Assembly: GCA_050117315.1 (NCBI GenBank)
Contig: JASFMY010000150.1
Location: 1 to 14,812, forward strand
Direction of reading: 5' to 3'
Length of the DNA: 14,812 nucleotides
Origin: JANQIV01 sp050117315
Lineage (GTDB): Bacteria > Bacteroidota > Ignavibacteria > Ignavibacteriales > Melioribacteraceae
Positions 1 to 5,689 of this stretch are shown here, piece after piece; position 1 is the stretch's first letter; the number at the start of each line of letters is the position of its first letter. The notes under the pieces were generated by a model that was not told the origin of the DNA, ran no database searches, and was given only the letters and a program-made list of their open reading frames with translations. The position numbers and the translations under genes were made by a program.

Positions 1-123
1 CGTATATATGTATTGCAAGGCTCGTAGTACCGGCGGTAGTTCATCTCTGCTTTTTGTCGGTATTTTTATTTCCTCTATTGGTGTTGCTCCTAATTCCAAT
101 TGTATCTCGAATCTTTTGCGCAT
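1..123 (-). CDS. Transposase, ISNCY-like, N-terminal part (cut by window edge)
   Basis: Reading the minus strand from the ATG at 123 gives 41 uninterrupted codons to the window edge, starting MRKRFEIQLELGATPIEE and containing the block KSRDELPPVLRALQYIYT. That block is the style of N-terminus I associate with ISNCY-family transposases, which cut and rejoin DNA at insertion-sequence ends. The catalytic core lies outside the window. The start is supported by a good Shine-Dalgarno, AAGGAG on the minus strand (plus 132-137), about 8 nt upstream. The region behind the start (124-460) carries tandem and inverted repeats suited to an IS end. Plus-strand reading frames over the same bases are pyrimidine-rich shadows. 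The family name is recalled from sequence style, not from a search; that this is a coding start is more certain than the family. Confidence 0.72.
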   Translation of the reverse strand, partial: MRKRFEIQLELGATPIEEIKIPTKSRDELPPVLRALQYIYT

Positions 124-264
124 GGGGCGTTCTCCTTGGCTTTTTTCGGCGAATCTTGATGGGATTTTTGCCTTTTTATGCAAAAAAAAGCTTTTTCTCT
201 CTCTTTTTCTGCTTGCTTTTTCTCCTTAACTTATTTTATTCCCCCCACTTATCGTTTTACGTCC

Positions 265-402
265 AGCCACTACCTAGGGACGCTGGGAAGTATAAGCTAA
301 GAATGCTGAAAAGTACTTGCTAGGATAGCTAGCTGGTATGTGCTAGGGTGACTAAGAAGTACTTCCTAGGAGAGCTAACCGGTATAAGCTGGGGGTATTG
401 CA
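265..402. repeat. Three 46-bp tandem repeats behind the transposase gene
   Basis: Units run 265-310, 311-356 and 357-402 with an exact 46-base period. Units 2 and 3 agree at about 33 of 46 positions and share AAGTACTT, CTAGGA and GGTAT at the same offsets. Unit 1 is more degenerate but keeps CCTAGG and TATAAGCT at the same offsets (8 and 26) as unit 3. Together with GTACTT copies at 422-458 they look like subterminal binding sites of a transposase or iteron-like operators. The function is inferred. Confidence 0.7.
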
Positions 403-421
403 AGCCGGAGTCAGCATACCC

Positions 422-458
422 GGAAAGTACGAATCAGTAACACTAGAAGGTACTTTCC
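422..458. repeat. Inverted repeat GGAAAGTAC / GTACTTTCC
   Basis: Arms at 422-430 and 450-458 are perfect 9-base complements around a 19-base spacer. They contain the same GTACTT core that opens the 46-bp tandem units, so they are probably part of the same IS-end recognition region. A smaller inverted pair, GGGTAT (393-398) and ATACCC (416-421), lies between the two blocks. Confidence 0.6.
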
Positions 459-469
459 AGCCTCGATTA

Positions 470-499
470 GTAGTGCAGATTGCTGGCAATCTGCACTAC
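470..499. repeat. 30-bp palindrome GTAGTGCAGATTGC-TG-GCAATCTGCACTAC
   Basis: Arms 470-483 and 486-499 are perfect 14-base complements around a 2-base centre. It lies 14 bases past the stop of the minus-strand HU-like gene, so it could stabilise or end that transcript. It lacks a T tract on either strand, so it is not a classical intrinsic terminator. Its core GCAGATT...AATCTGC resembles the palindrome at 1412-1430 on the other side of the gene, which suggests a dispersed REP-like element. Confidence 0.8.
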
Positions 500-513
500 A
501 TAGCCGTCAAATG

Positions 514-1212
514 TTAAGCCGCCGTAAGTGTGGCTCCTAATCTGCCTACCCTTACTGTATTGCCGGTTTTGGTCCTTACTTCTAGGGTATATTCTCCGGT
601 TGTTATTTCAAAGGGTATCATAAACATTAACGTAGAGGGTTTATTCTGTCCTATTATTGTTACCTTGAATTCCGTATTGTCGTCCTTAATAAAATAAATT
701 CCTTCCTCTTCAACTTCGGGGTTAACTTTTAGTCTGTGTCCGAGTATCTGTGCCATGCCGCCGGGTGTAATAGTAGTGTTTCTCTGACCGGTAGAAAAAT
801 CGGTAAATTCCGATACATTCGGTTGCGGTATTACCGTTTCTTGTTTTTCAACCGGGATACCGTTCTTTAAGAATTGTTTTAAATCTCTTCCGGGCAATAA
901 GTTAATACTAATATGATGTCTATTGGAATCAAAAATATCGGTTTTGCCTTCAAAAACTCCCTTGATGCTTGTAGTATTATAGTTGGCAAAGGGTAAATTG
1001 ATTGATGCGCCTTCATAAATAAAGCTTTCAAGAACTTTTTGGAAATCTTCCATAACACTAAGAATATCGGCTTTAGTAATAGTAGAACCTCTTTGAATCA
1101 TCCTTTCAATTACATCTTTGATTTCTACGGTTCTGGTGGGGGACACCGAAGCCATGTAATCGTTAGGATCGGGAGTTAAATGGTTTTCTCTTAAGGAATA
1201 CCGGATAGGCAT
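514..1212 (-). CDS. HU-like DNA-binding protein with C-terminal DUF4469 domain
   Basis: A 232-aa protein of the HU/IHF-like type common in Bacteroidota, expected to bind DNA in the nucleoid. Residues about 1-120 form the HU-like domain: the opening IRYSLRENHLTPDPNDYMA, the helical stretch near 30-65 and the beta-arm region near 66-105. Residues about 130-228 match the DUF4469 style, an Ig-like beta domain ending in GEYTLEVRTKTGNTVRVGRL. There is no signal peptide. The start is well fixed by GGAGG on the minus strand (plus 1219-1223), 6 nt before ATG. The role of the DUF4469 tail is not established, so a specific target or partner cannot be given. The gene points away from the T9SS cluster and shares its 836-base upstream spacer with it. 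It is intact and of normal length for the family. Confidence 0.85.
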   Translation of the reverse strand: MPIRYSLRENHLTPDPNDYMASVSPTRTVEIKDVIERMIQRGSTITKADILSVMEDFQKVLESFIYEGASINLPFANYNTTSIKGVFEGKTDIFDSNRHHISINLLPGRDLKQFLKNGIPVEKQETVIPQPNVSEFTDFSTGQRNTTITPGGMAQILGHRLKVNPEVEEEGIYFIKDDNTEFKVTIIGQNKPSTLMFMIPFEITTGEYTLEVRTKTGNTVRVGRLGATLTAA

Positions 1213-1411
1213 AAGTTTCCTCCGTGGATTGTTGTAAAAAATTAAAGAAGTGTTGTTGAATATAACATTAATTGAATAATAATAACTGATAATAGTAAAT
1301 TAATATAATATCTTTCTCTAAAACGAGATATATAAAACTCTAATTTTAAGAAAGCCGTTAAATACCACCTAATGCAGTTCCCGGATATCCGGTAACAGTA
1401 TGTTCTTGTAA

Positions 1412-1430
1412 CACAGATTATTAATCTGTG
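1412..1430. repeat. Palindrome CACAGATTA-T-TAATCTGTG
   Basis: Arms 1412-1420 and 1422-1430 are perfect 9-base complements around one base. The core CAGATT...AATCTG matches the core of the palindrome at 470-499, so the two look like variants of one dispersed element on either side of the HU-like gene. It is not followed by a T tract. Confidence 0.65.
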
Positions 1431-1496
1431 CTGCTTGAAACCAAAGACAAAATACTTAGAGTTTCTGAAAAGTTAGATAATAACTAAAGGTTTTGA

Positions 1497-1583
1497 CATT
1501 TCGATCCCGATGTTTTTATCGGGAGAGAAATCTTTGAAATCTAATTGAAAGATTTCTCATCCCGCTCTGCAGGATTCGAAATG
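1497..1583. repeat. Compound palindromic intergenic repeat (REP/BIME-like)
   Basis: Nested complementary arms: CATTTCGA 1497-1504 with TCGAAATG 1576-1583 outside; GAGAAATCTTT 1525-1535 with AAAGATTTCTC 1548-1558 inside; a side hairpin CCCGAT 1506-1511 / ATCGGG 1518-1523; and ATCC 1559-1562 / GGAT 1572-1575. The fold is a closed outer stem with three inner hairpins. The wording GAGAAATC...GATTTCTC framed by TTTCGA/TCGAAA resembles dispersed intergenic repeats I recall from Bacteroidota genomes; that comparison is from memory. Confidence 0.7.
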
Positions 1584-1817
1584 ATTGACTTTTTATTTTG
1601 CAGTAACTTTAGTATATAAATAACCGGAATTTCCTCTCAAACCGGACATGTAGTGATTTCGGGTATGTATGGCAAGCTATATTAAATAAAACAAATTTTT
1701 AATGGTTGAGTATAAAAAGCAGTTTTCATATTTTAGAATTAACACTTAACTGAATATCATCTTAACTGTAAAAACCTACAAAGAGGAAATGGTAATTTCC
1801 ATTTTATAAAAATAAAT

Positions 1818-1920
1818 CGGACGGTGATGTGAACACCGTCCGTAATTTGGCAAACAAACCTATCTCACCCTGGCAAGGTGAAATGACTATACACGCGAAG
1901 TATTAGTTGTTTGTTTGCCA
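1818..1920 (+). ncRNA. Candidate structured leader RNA: hairpin plus three-way-junction-like fold
   Basis: A first hairpin is CGGACGGTG 1818-1826 / CACCGTCCG 1834-1842 (9 bp). Then a 12-bp closing stem, TGGCAAACAAAC 1848-1859 / GTTTGTTTGCCA 1909-1920, encloses two small hairpins: TCACC 1865-1869 / GGTGA 1877-1881, and ACTATAC 1886-1892 / GTATTAGT 1900-1907 with one bulged base. This gives a compact three-way junction, the kind of shape seen in riboswitch aptamers. It sits on the coding strand upstream of the T9SS cargo gene at 2049. I could not match it to a known riboswitch class; the similarity to c-di-GMP-I is limited to GGCAAAC. The pairing is seen directly; transcription and function are inferred. 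Confidence 0.5.
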
Positions 1921-1937
1921 TTTGAAAAGTAATAATA

Positions 1938-1970
1938 ATGAAACAATATTTAAATCCCAAAAGGAGGTGA
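1938..1970 (+). CDS. Possible 10-codon leader peptide MKQYLNPKRR
   Basis: An ATG-initiated 10-codon frame, MKQYLNPKRR, ends at TGA inside AAGGAGGTGA (1961-1970). That stretch is a full-length complement to the usual 16S anti-Shine-Dalgarno tail, yet no good start codon follows at normal spacing: TTG at 1981 is 14 nt past GGAGG. Ribosomes finishing the basic C-terminal codons would therefore sit on a very strong SD. The ORF has no clear SD of its own. It lies between the folded leader and the last hairpin before the cargo gene, which fits a regulatory uORF, but a chance ORF this short is quite possible. Confidence 0.3.
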   Translation: MKQYLNPKRR

Positions 1971-1977
1971 AAAGCCT

Positions 1978-2028
1978 GATTTGTTAATTAAGATTGAACA
2001 TGCTTCTATTTTTTTAATTAACTAAATC
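1978..2028 (+). promoter_or_regulatory. Long hairpin immediately before the T9SS cargo gene
   Basis: GATTTGTTAATTAA (1978-1991) pairs with TTAATTAAC-t-AAATC (2014-2028), 14 bp with one bulged T and a 22-base loop. It ends 12 bases before the SD (GAGGAG, 2040-2045) of the gene at 2049. It could act as an mRNA stabiliser or an attenuator arm. No U tract follows, so it is not a standard terminator. Confidence 0.55.
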
Positions 2029-2048
2029 AAAAAATTTCTGAGGAGAAA

Positions 2049-3041
2049 ATGAAAAAGTTATTCTTTCTTATTTTTTTCAGTATCAATATTCTAACGTTTG
2101 GTTCTAATGTCTATTTCTTGAATGATGGTGACGGATATATTTATACTAATGGTCAGACTTTTTATAGTGATTCATTGGGCCGAGCATTAATAGCATATCA
2201 TCTATGGGCAGATCCTACTAAGTATATTATTGATGAATGGGGTGCAAGATTTCAAGATACTGATGGAAATTGGTCGGATTGGAGTGCTTTGTCAAGTAGC
2301 TACGGAGGGCACCAATGCTTGAAAGCTGGAACTTGGCATGTTCAAGGACGTGTGCACGTGGATAATGACATTTATGGTTACAGTGATTATTATATGGAAA
2401 CGAGTTTTACATTATACTTTTATGTTGTTGATAATTATGCACCTTCGATACCACAGAATTTAACAGTAGGTTCAAATCCAGGTGACGATCTAGTAAGACT
2501 ACAATGGATAGCCAACACCGAATCAGATATGGACTCATATGAAGTTTCAAGAAAACTATATACTAACAATTGGGTTGTCATTGGAAATACTACTAATAAT
2601 TATTTTGTAGATACTGATTGGTATATAATGGGCTGGAGCACCATACATATGTATTATAAGATACGAGCAAGTGATATAAATAACAATTATTCCGGTTATA
2701 GCAATGTTGTGGACTGCTGGCCTTATCCAGCAAAGAAAAATCCTACGGATACATCAAATGTTGTCTATCAAAATTATTTAGATTATAGAATTTCCAATAA
2801 TTACCCAAATCCATTCAATCCGACGACGAACATAGTCTATCAACTAAAGGATAAAGGTCTTGTTAGCTTAAAAGTTTATAATATTCTTGGACAAGAGGTA
2901 GCTAATCTTGTAAATGAAGAAAAAGGAACTGGAACTTATAAAGTAGAATTTAATGGAGCTAACTTACCCAGTGGTATTTATATATATTCATTAAAAGTAA
3001 ATGATTTTACAGCGATAAAAAAGATGTCATTAATGAAATAA
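2049..3041 (+). CDS. Secreted T9SS cargo protein with fibronectin type III-like domain
   Basis: A 330-aa exported protein. Residues 1-19 are a signal peptide (MKKLFFLIFFSINILTFGS) for Sec export to the periplasm. Residues about 20-128 form a novel N-terminal region rich in Tyr, Trp and Asp that I do not recognise. Residues about 131-222 look like a fibronectin type III domain: PSIPQNLTV, then VRLQWIANTESDMDSYEVSR, then YYKIRASDINNNYSGYSNVV. Residues 251-330 are a type A T9SS sorting domain: NYPNPFNPTT, VYNILGQEVANLV, LPSGIYIYSLK and a basic end. This tail directs passage through the type IX outer-membrane channel and usually anchors the protein on the surface or releases it. No catalytic motif is visible, so an adhesive or structural role is the likeliest inference. 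GAGGAG (2040-2045) supports the start. A terminator follows the stop, and a long structured leader precedes the gene. Confidence 0.85.
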   Translation: MKKLFFLIFFSINILTFGSNVYFLNDGDGYIYTNGQTFYSDSLGRALIAYHLWADPTKYIIDEWGARFQDTDGNWSDWSALSSSYGGHQCLKAGTWHVQGRVHVDNDIYGYSDYYMETSFTLYFYVVDNYAPSIPQNLTVGSNPGDDLVRLQWIANTESDMDSYEVSRKLYTNNWVVIGNTTNNYFVDTDWYIMGWSTIHMYYKIRASDINNNYSGYSNVVDCWPYPAKKNPTDTSNVVYQNYLDYRISNNYPNPFNPTTNIVYQLKDKGLVSLKVYNILGQEVANLVNEEKGTGTYKVEFNGANLPSGIYIYSLKVNDFTAIKKMSLMK

Positions 3042-3050
3042 AACATCATA

Positions 3051-3077
3051 AGGGCAAGGTTAAACTTGCCCTGTTTT
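3051..3077 (+). terminator. Intrinsic terminator after the first T9SS gene
   Basis: AGGGCAAG (3051-3058) and CTTGCCCT (3065-3072) form a perfect 8-bp GC-rich stem with a 6-base loop, followed by GTTTT. It starts 10 bases after the stop, so the first T9SS gene is probably a single transcription unit separate from the next two genes. Confidence 0.8.
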
Positions 3078-3124
3078 AAAGTTTTAAGAAACATCAAATG
3101 TCGAAATAATTATAAGGCTAAATA

Positions 3125-3775
3125 ATGAAGAAAATATTATTCGTTCTATCATTTCTTTTAATTAACGTTTTAAAAGCACAGGAAAACAAACCTTTTTCCA
3201 ATTTTGATATTGGTTTTTATGGCGGTATTAATTTTTATAATACAGACAATATTAGAGGCGATTTTCTTGTAGAACTTAAAACGAATCTCATATCTTCACT
3301 TAAACTGAAAGCATCTACTGGTTATTTTAGAACAATTCAACCATACTTTTACACTGTAAGAAAATACTCTGAAAATACTATAATTGATACTCTTCCGAAA
3401 TTTTTTGCAACTAAATATAATTTAGTAAGTAAAAATTATGATATTTTCCCGCTTACCTTAGGCATTCAATATAATTTCAATCAAAGTATTTTCTCGCCGT
3501 ATCTTTCAATAGATGTAGTTTATAACTTTATCAATACGTCCATAGAGACTTCGCCGCCAGAAGTTTGGTCTTATAATTCAATAGATGGGATACCTGCCGA
3601 ATTTAAGGAAAACCAAAAATATGAAAAGCTTCCAGACAGTTCGTACGGAATAATATTAGGAGCCGGTACATCATATCATATTTCTTCAAAATTGAATCTT
3701 GATATTAGATACTTGTTCAAATACGATAATAAGATTATCAACACGCATCATTTCATTGCAGGGATTTATTTTTAA
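3125..3775 (+). CDS. Outer-membrane beta-barrel protein (porin-like family)
   Basis: A 216-aa protein with a clear signal peptide (MKKILFVLSFLLINVLKAQ, residues 1-19), so it is exported across the inner membrane. The mature part has alternating hydrophobic/aromatic strands typical of an 8-stranded outer-membrane barrel: FDIGFYGGINFY near the start, SSLKLKASTGYFRT, FPLTLGIQYNF, FSPYLSIDVVYNF, YGIILGAGTSYHISS and LDIRYLFKYD. The C-terminus HHFIAGIYF ends in Phe, the usual signal for insertion by the BAM complex. No enzymatic motif is visible and the cargo or ligand is unknown. The SD is weak (AAGG near 3113). Only 11 bases separate its stop from the next gene, and TAAAGGAG joins stop and next SD, so it is probably co-transcribed with the following T9SS protein. 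The barrel assignment is firm in style; the exact Pfam family is uncertain. Confidence 0.75.
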   Translation: MKKILFVLSFLLINVLKAQENKPFSNFDIGFYGGINFYNTDNIRGDFLVELKTNLISSLKLKASTGYFRTIQPYFYTVRKYSENTIIDTLPKFFATKYNLVSKNYDIFPLTLGIQYNFNQSIFSPYLSIDVVYNFINTSIETSPPEVWSYNSIDGIPAEFKENQKYEKLPDSSYGIILGAGTSYHISSKLNLDIRYLFKYDNKIINTHHFIAGIYF

Positions 3776-3786
3776 AGGAGTCAGAG

Positions 3787-5079
3787 ATGAATTTAGTAAA
3801 TAAACTTATTTGTCTTTTGTTTTATTGTCTGTTAGTAACAGAAGGTTTTGCACAGGAGCAATCTTATAATTCGGGAAACGGAAAAACTTTCTTAACCAGA
3901 AATATTTACATGATGTCAAATTTATCAACTCCGTCAAAAAGAAATAATTCATTTAATATTTTAGATAGTCTAGTTATTATATATGAAAACGATAGTAGAA
4001 CTAGGATTACATATACTTACAACAATGATTTGTCGTTAAATTATTTCACAAATGCAATTTGGTATAATGGAGAATGGATTAATTCCGGAAAACATACAAA
4101 CACGTACAATTCTGATGGAAATCTTGAATTAGTTCTTTGGGAATGGTTTAATACATCATCAGAAGAATGGCTCAAAGACGCGAAGGATGTTTATAATTAT
4201 GATTCTTTAGGAAATCGGATAAATTATTTACATCAGGTTTATAATGGGCAAGAAATTATAAATAAATTTAGATATGAATATTGTTACAATACTACAAACA
4301 ACGTTATCTCATCATTAAGGGAATCCTGGAATAATGGTAAATGGGTAAATGCTTCTAAAACAAGTAATACATACAGTAGTGCAAATCTAAAAGATACTAC
4401 TTTAATGCAGTATTGGGAAAATGACCAATGGGTAAATTACCAGTTAAATATTTATGAATATGATGAAAAGCTTAATATCATTTCTAATCTAGCAAAAAGA
4501 TGGCAAGACAATGATTGGTTGAATGTTGGTATGGGGTCATTTGAGTATGATGTTAATAATAATTGCGTGCTGGAAAATTGGGAAATAGCAAGTAATAATA
4601 ACTGGGAAAATTGGTCTCGAATATTTTATGAATATGATGATAATAATAATTTAATTCATCTATTTGGTGAAGAATGGAAAAATGGCCAGTGGGTTCCAGA
4701 AAATGAACCTCTAAAAGTAACAAATCCTGATGGTATTTTATTCGGGTACTTAGCTAAGGAAATATTTTTGTATTATAGCAAACCTACAAGCGTGGAAATT
4801 GAAAAAATTATTGCTGATGGATTTAATCTTCTTCAAAACTATCCCAATCCATTTAATCCTAGTACAGTAATTTCCTACAATATTCCGGAGCATTCCTTAG
4901 TTACATTAAACATTTATAACCTTCTGGGAGAGAAAATAAAAACTTTAGTAAAACAAGAACAAACTCCAGGGAAATATCAAATTAAATTTGATGGGAATAA
5001 TTTCCCAAGCGGGATTTATTTTTATCAATTAAAGACAGATAAATTCCAACAAACAAAAAAAATGTTGCTGTTGCGGTAA
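3787..5079 (+). CDS. Secreted T9SS cargo protein with about eight Trp/Tyr-Asp repeats
   Basis: A 430-aa exported protein. Residues 1-23 are a signal peptide ending FAQ. Residues about 90-308 hold roughly eight imperfect repeats of 24-31 residues built on W-x-N-G-x-W ... Y-x-Y-D-x-x-x-N. Examples are WYNGEWINSGKHTNTYNSDG (92-111), WNNGKWVNASKTSNTYSS (181-198), WENDQWVNYQLNIYEYDE (210-227) and WKNGQWVPENEP (297-308). The pattern recalls YD/RHS-like beta-strand repeats, so an elongated beta structure for adhesion or carbohydrate contact is plausible. Residues 351-430 are a T9SS type A sorting domain: NYPNPFNPST, IYNLLGEKIKTLV and FPSGIYFYQLK. There is no visible active site. The SD AAAGGAG (3774-3780) overlaps the stop of the barrel gene, so the two are coupled. 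The barrel partner suggests they act together at the outer membrane; that is inference. Confidence 0.82.
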   Translation: MNLVNKLICLLFYCLLVTEGFAQEQSYNSGNGKTFLTRNIYMMSNLSTPSKRNNSFNILDSLVIIYENDSRTRITYTYNNDLSLNYFTNAIWYNGEWINSGKHTNTYNSDGNLELVLWEWFNTSSEEWLKDAKDVYNYDSLGNRINYLHQVYNGQEIINKFRYEYCYNTTNNVISSLRESWNNGKWVNASKTSNTYSSANLKDTTLMQYWENDQWVNYQLNIYEYDEKLNIISNLAKRWQDNDWLNVGMGSFEYDVNNNCVLENWEIASNNNWENWSRIFYEYDDNNNLIHLFGEEWKNGQWVPENEPLKVTNPDGILFGYLAKEIFLYYSKPTSVEIEKIIADGFNLLQNYPNPFNPSTVISYNIPEHSLVTLNIYNLLGEKIKTLVKQEQTPGKYQIKFDGNNFPSGIYFYQLKTDKFQQTKKMLLLR

Positions 5080-5375
5080 TTGCCTAACACATATTAAAGG
5101 AAAAAGTTTCACCTTCGGTGGGACAGGCAAGAAGAAAATAAGCTCCCCGCCAGTATTCCATAGGCAGCGATACAAGTAATAGTGAGGATGCAATAAGAAC
5201 ATTTTTAAAATCCATTCAATATTTTGACCGTAATTATGATTTTGCAATTGAAAAACATAGTAGCTACAGGTATAAACAAGTGCTTCAAAAATTTGAGTCA
5301 ACTAAAAGTTGTTCGGAAATAACTGCAAGTATTGAACAGCAGTTTTGCAATTCTTAAATGCCTTTAATTTGTTTT
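5080..5375. other. Decayed intergenic region with a start-less 72-codon open frame
   Basis: Nothing here is a complete gene. On the plus strand a frame is open from 5142 to the TAA at 5355-5357 without ATG, GTG or TTG near its beginning. Its peptide reads naturally, including SEDAIRTFLKSIQYFDRNYD and SYRYKQVLQKFESTKSCSEI, and may be the tail of a lost gene that I do not recognise. Its 3' end runs antisense into the GIY-YIG remnant. Near 5080-5130, TTGCCT / AGGCAA can pair weakly around a CACC-TTC-GGTG mini-hairpin; it is not a convincing terminator. Confidence 0.4.
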
Positions 5376-5540
5376 CTAATTTAACAGCCTCATTTCTGCT
5401 ATTTTCCATGGACCTTTGTTAGCAGTGAACTTACTTCTATTTGCATTATGCCTTTTAAGTCTATTCACCAAATCTTTTGATTGGCCAATGTAAGAATGAC
5501 CTTTGTCGGAAAACAATATGTAAACATAAAATTTACTCAT
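5350..5540 (-). pseudogene. GIY-YIG nuclease-domain protein, frameshifted remnant
   Basis: Reading the minus strand from ATG at 5540 gives 54 codons beginning MSKFYVYILFSDKGHSYIGQ and continuing KDLVNRLKRHNANRS and FTANKGPWK. The VYI and YIG pair plus the downstream Arg are the signature of the small single-domain GIY-YIG family (UvrC/YhbQ-like). After GPWK the frame is lost and stops at 5376-5378. The expected C-terminal half continues in another frame from 5400 as SRNEAVKLENKLKAFKN. The beta strand normally lying between these two blocks is missing, so a deletion of some twenty-odd bases with a frame change is likely. Homology stops near 5350 and the usual KYLxxLI ending is absent. The catalytic Glu region is disrupted, so the product should be inactive. 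Family members are often single mobile-like genes of unclear role. There is no SD before the ATG. Confidence 0.8.
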
Positions 5541-5544
5541 AACG

Positions 5545-5577
5545 AAAAAAGCCTTGTAAAAAACAATTACAAGGCTT
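5545..5577 (-). terminator. Intrinsic terminator of the tRNA-Val gene
   Basis: On the minus strand the stem AAGCCTTGTAA / TTACAAGGCTT (plus arms 5567-5577 and 5549-5559, 11 bp, 7-base loop) is followed by a run of T (plus A tract 5545-5550). It lies 8 bases past the tRNA 3' end, a clear rho-independent terminator for that transcript. Confidence 0.88.
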
Positions 5578-5585
5578 AATTACTG

Positions 5586-5660
5586 TGGGGCCTACAAGAC
5601 TCGAACTTGTGACCCCCTGCTTGTAAGGCAGGTGCTCTAAACCAACTGAGCTAAGGCCCC
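5586..5660 (-). tRNA. tRNA-Val (anticodon UAC)
   Basis: The minus strand gives a full cloverleaf of 75 nt. Acceptor GGGGCCT pairs with AGGCCCC, with discriminator A. The D arm is GCTC-AGTTGGTTTA-GAGC, the anticodon arm CCTGC-CTTACAA-GCAGG, and the T arm contains GTTCGAGTC. Anticodon positions 34-36 are TAC, which reads GUA and other valine codons. The 3' CCA is not encoded (CAGTA follows the discriminator), so it must be added after transcription. It stands alone, with its own terminator downstream and a candidate promoter upstream. Confidence 0.95.
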
Positions 5661-5689
5661 ATTCATTATGTGTTAAAAATTAGTTCGTA

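Larger units (their letters stand above)
124..513. other. Non-coding flank between transposase and HU-like gene; probable IS end
   Basis: No convincing gene. Positions 188-236 are almost pure pyrimidine on the plus strand and form the 5' leader of the minus-strand transposase. Positions 265-460 are a dense repeat block, annotated separately. Positions 470-499 are a near-perfect palindrome just downstream of the HU-like gene's stop. I could not fix the outer boundary of the insertion sequence, because the other end is outside the window and no target-site duplication can be tested. Confidence 0.55.
1213..2048. other. Long divergent intergenic region with repeats and a structured leader
   Basis: 836 bases without a conventional gene. 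Left part (1213-1380): AT-rich sequence that must hold the promoter of the HU-like gene; I see no clear -10/-35 pair. Middle: a 12-base palindrome CCGGATATCCGG at 1381-1392, a second palindrome at 1412-1430 and a large compound palindromic element at 1497-1583. Positions 1584-1817 are AT-rich with only a small hairpin (GGAAAT 1785-1790 / ATTTCC 1795-1800). Right part (1818-2048): a chain of stem-loops and a 10-codon ORF preceding the T9SS cargo gene. Confidence 0.7.

Noticed and set aside
8..323. Two overlapping hydrophobic plus-strand reading frames at the left edge
   Set aside because: They are T-rich shadows of the minus-strand transposase start and its purine-rich leader. One uses TTG without an SD, and both run into the repeat block.
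265..402. CRISPR array
   Set aside because: The 46-base units are adjacent with no unique spacers, they diverge from each other, and no cas gene is nearby.
470..499. Intrinsic terminator for the HU-like gene
   Set aside because: The stem is strong but no T tract follows on the minus strand, so it is kept as a palindromic repeat only.
1848..1920. c-di-GMP-I (GEMM) riboswitch
   Set aside because: Only GGCAAAC and a loose ACGCGAAG resemble the consensus. The GGGACGCAAAGCC block, GNRA loop and tetraloop receptor are not in the right order or place.
1961..1998. Perfect SD driving a 14-codon ORF from TTG at 1981
   Set aside because: Spacing from GGAGG is 14 nt, too long, and the encoded peptide has no distinguishing features.
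5029..5301. 90-codon minus-strand ORF overlapping the T9SS gene end
   Set aside because: Overlaps a well-supported gene on the other strand, with unlikely composition and no SD.
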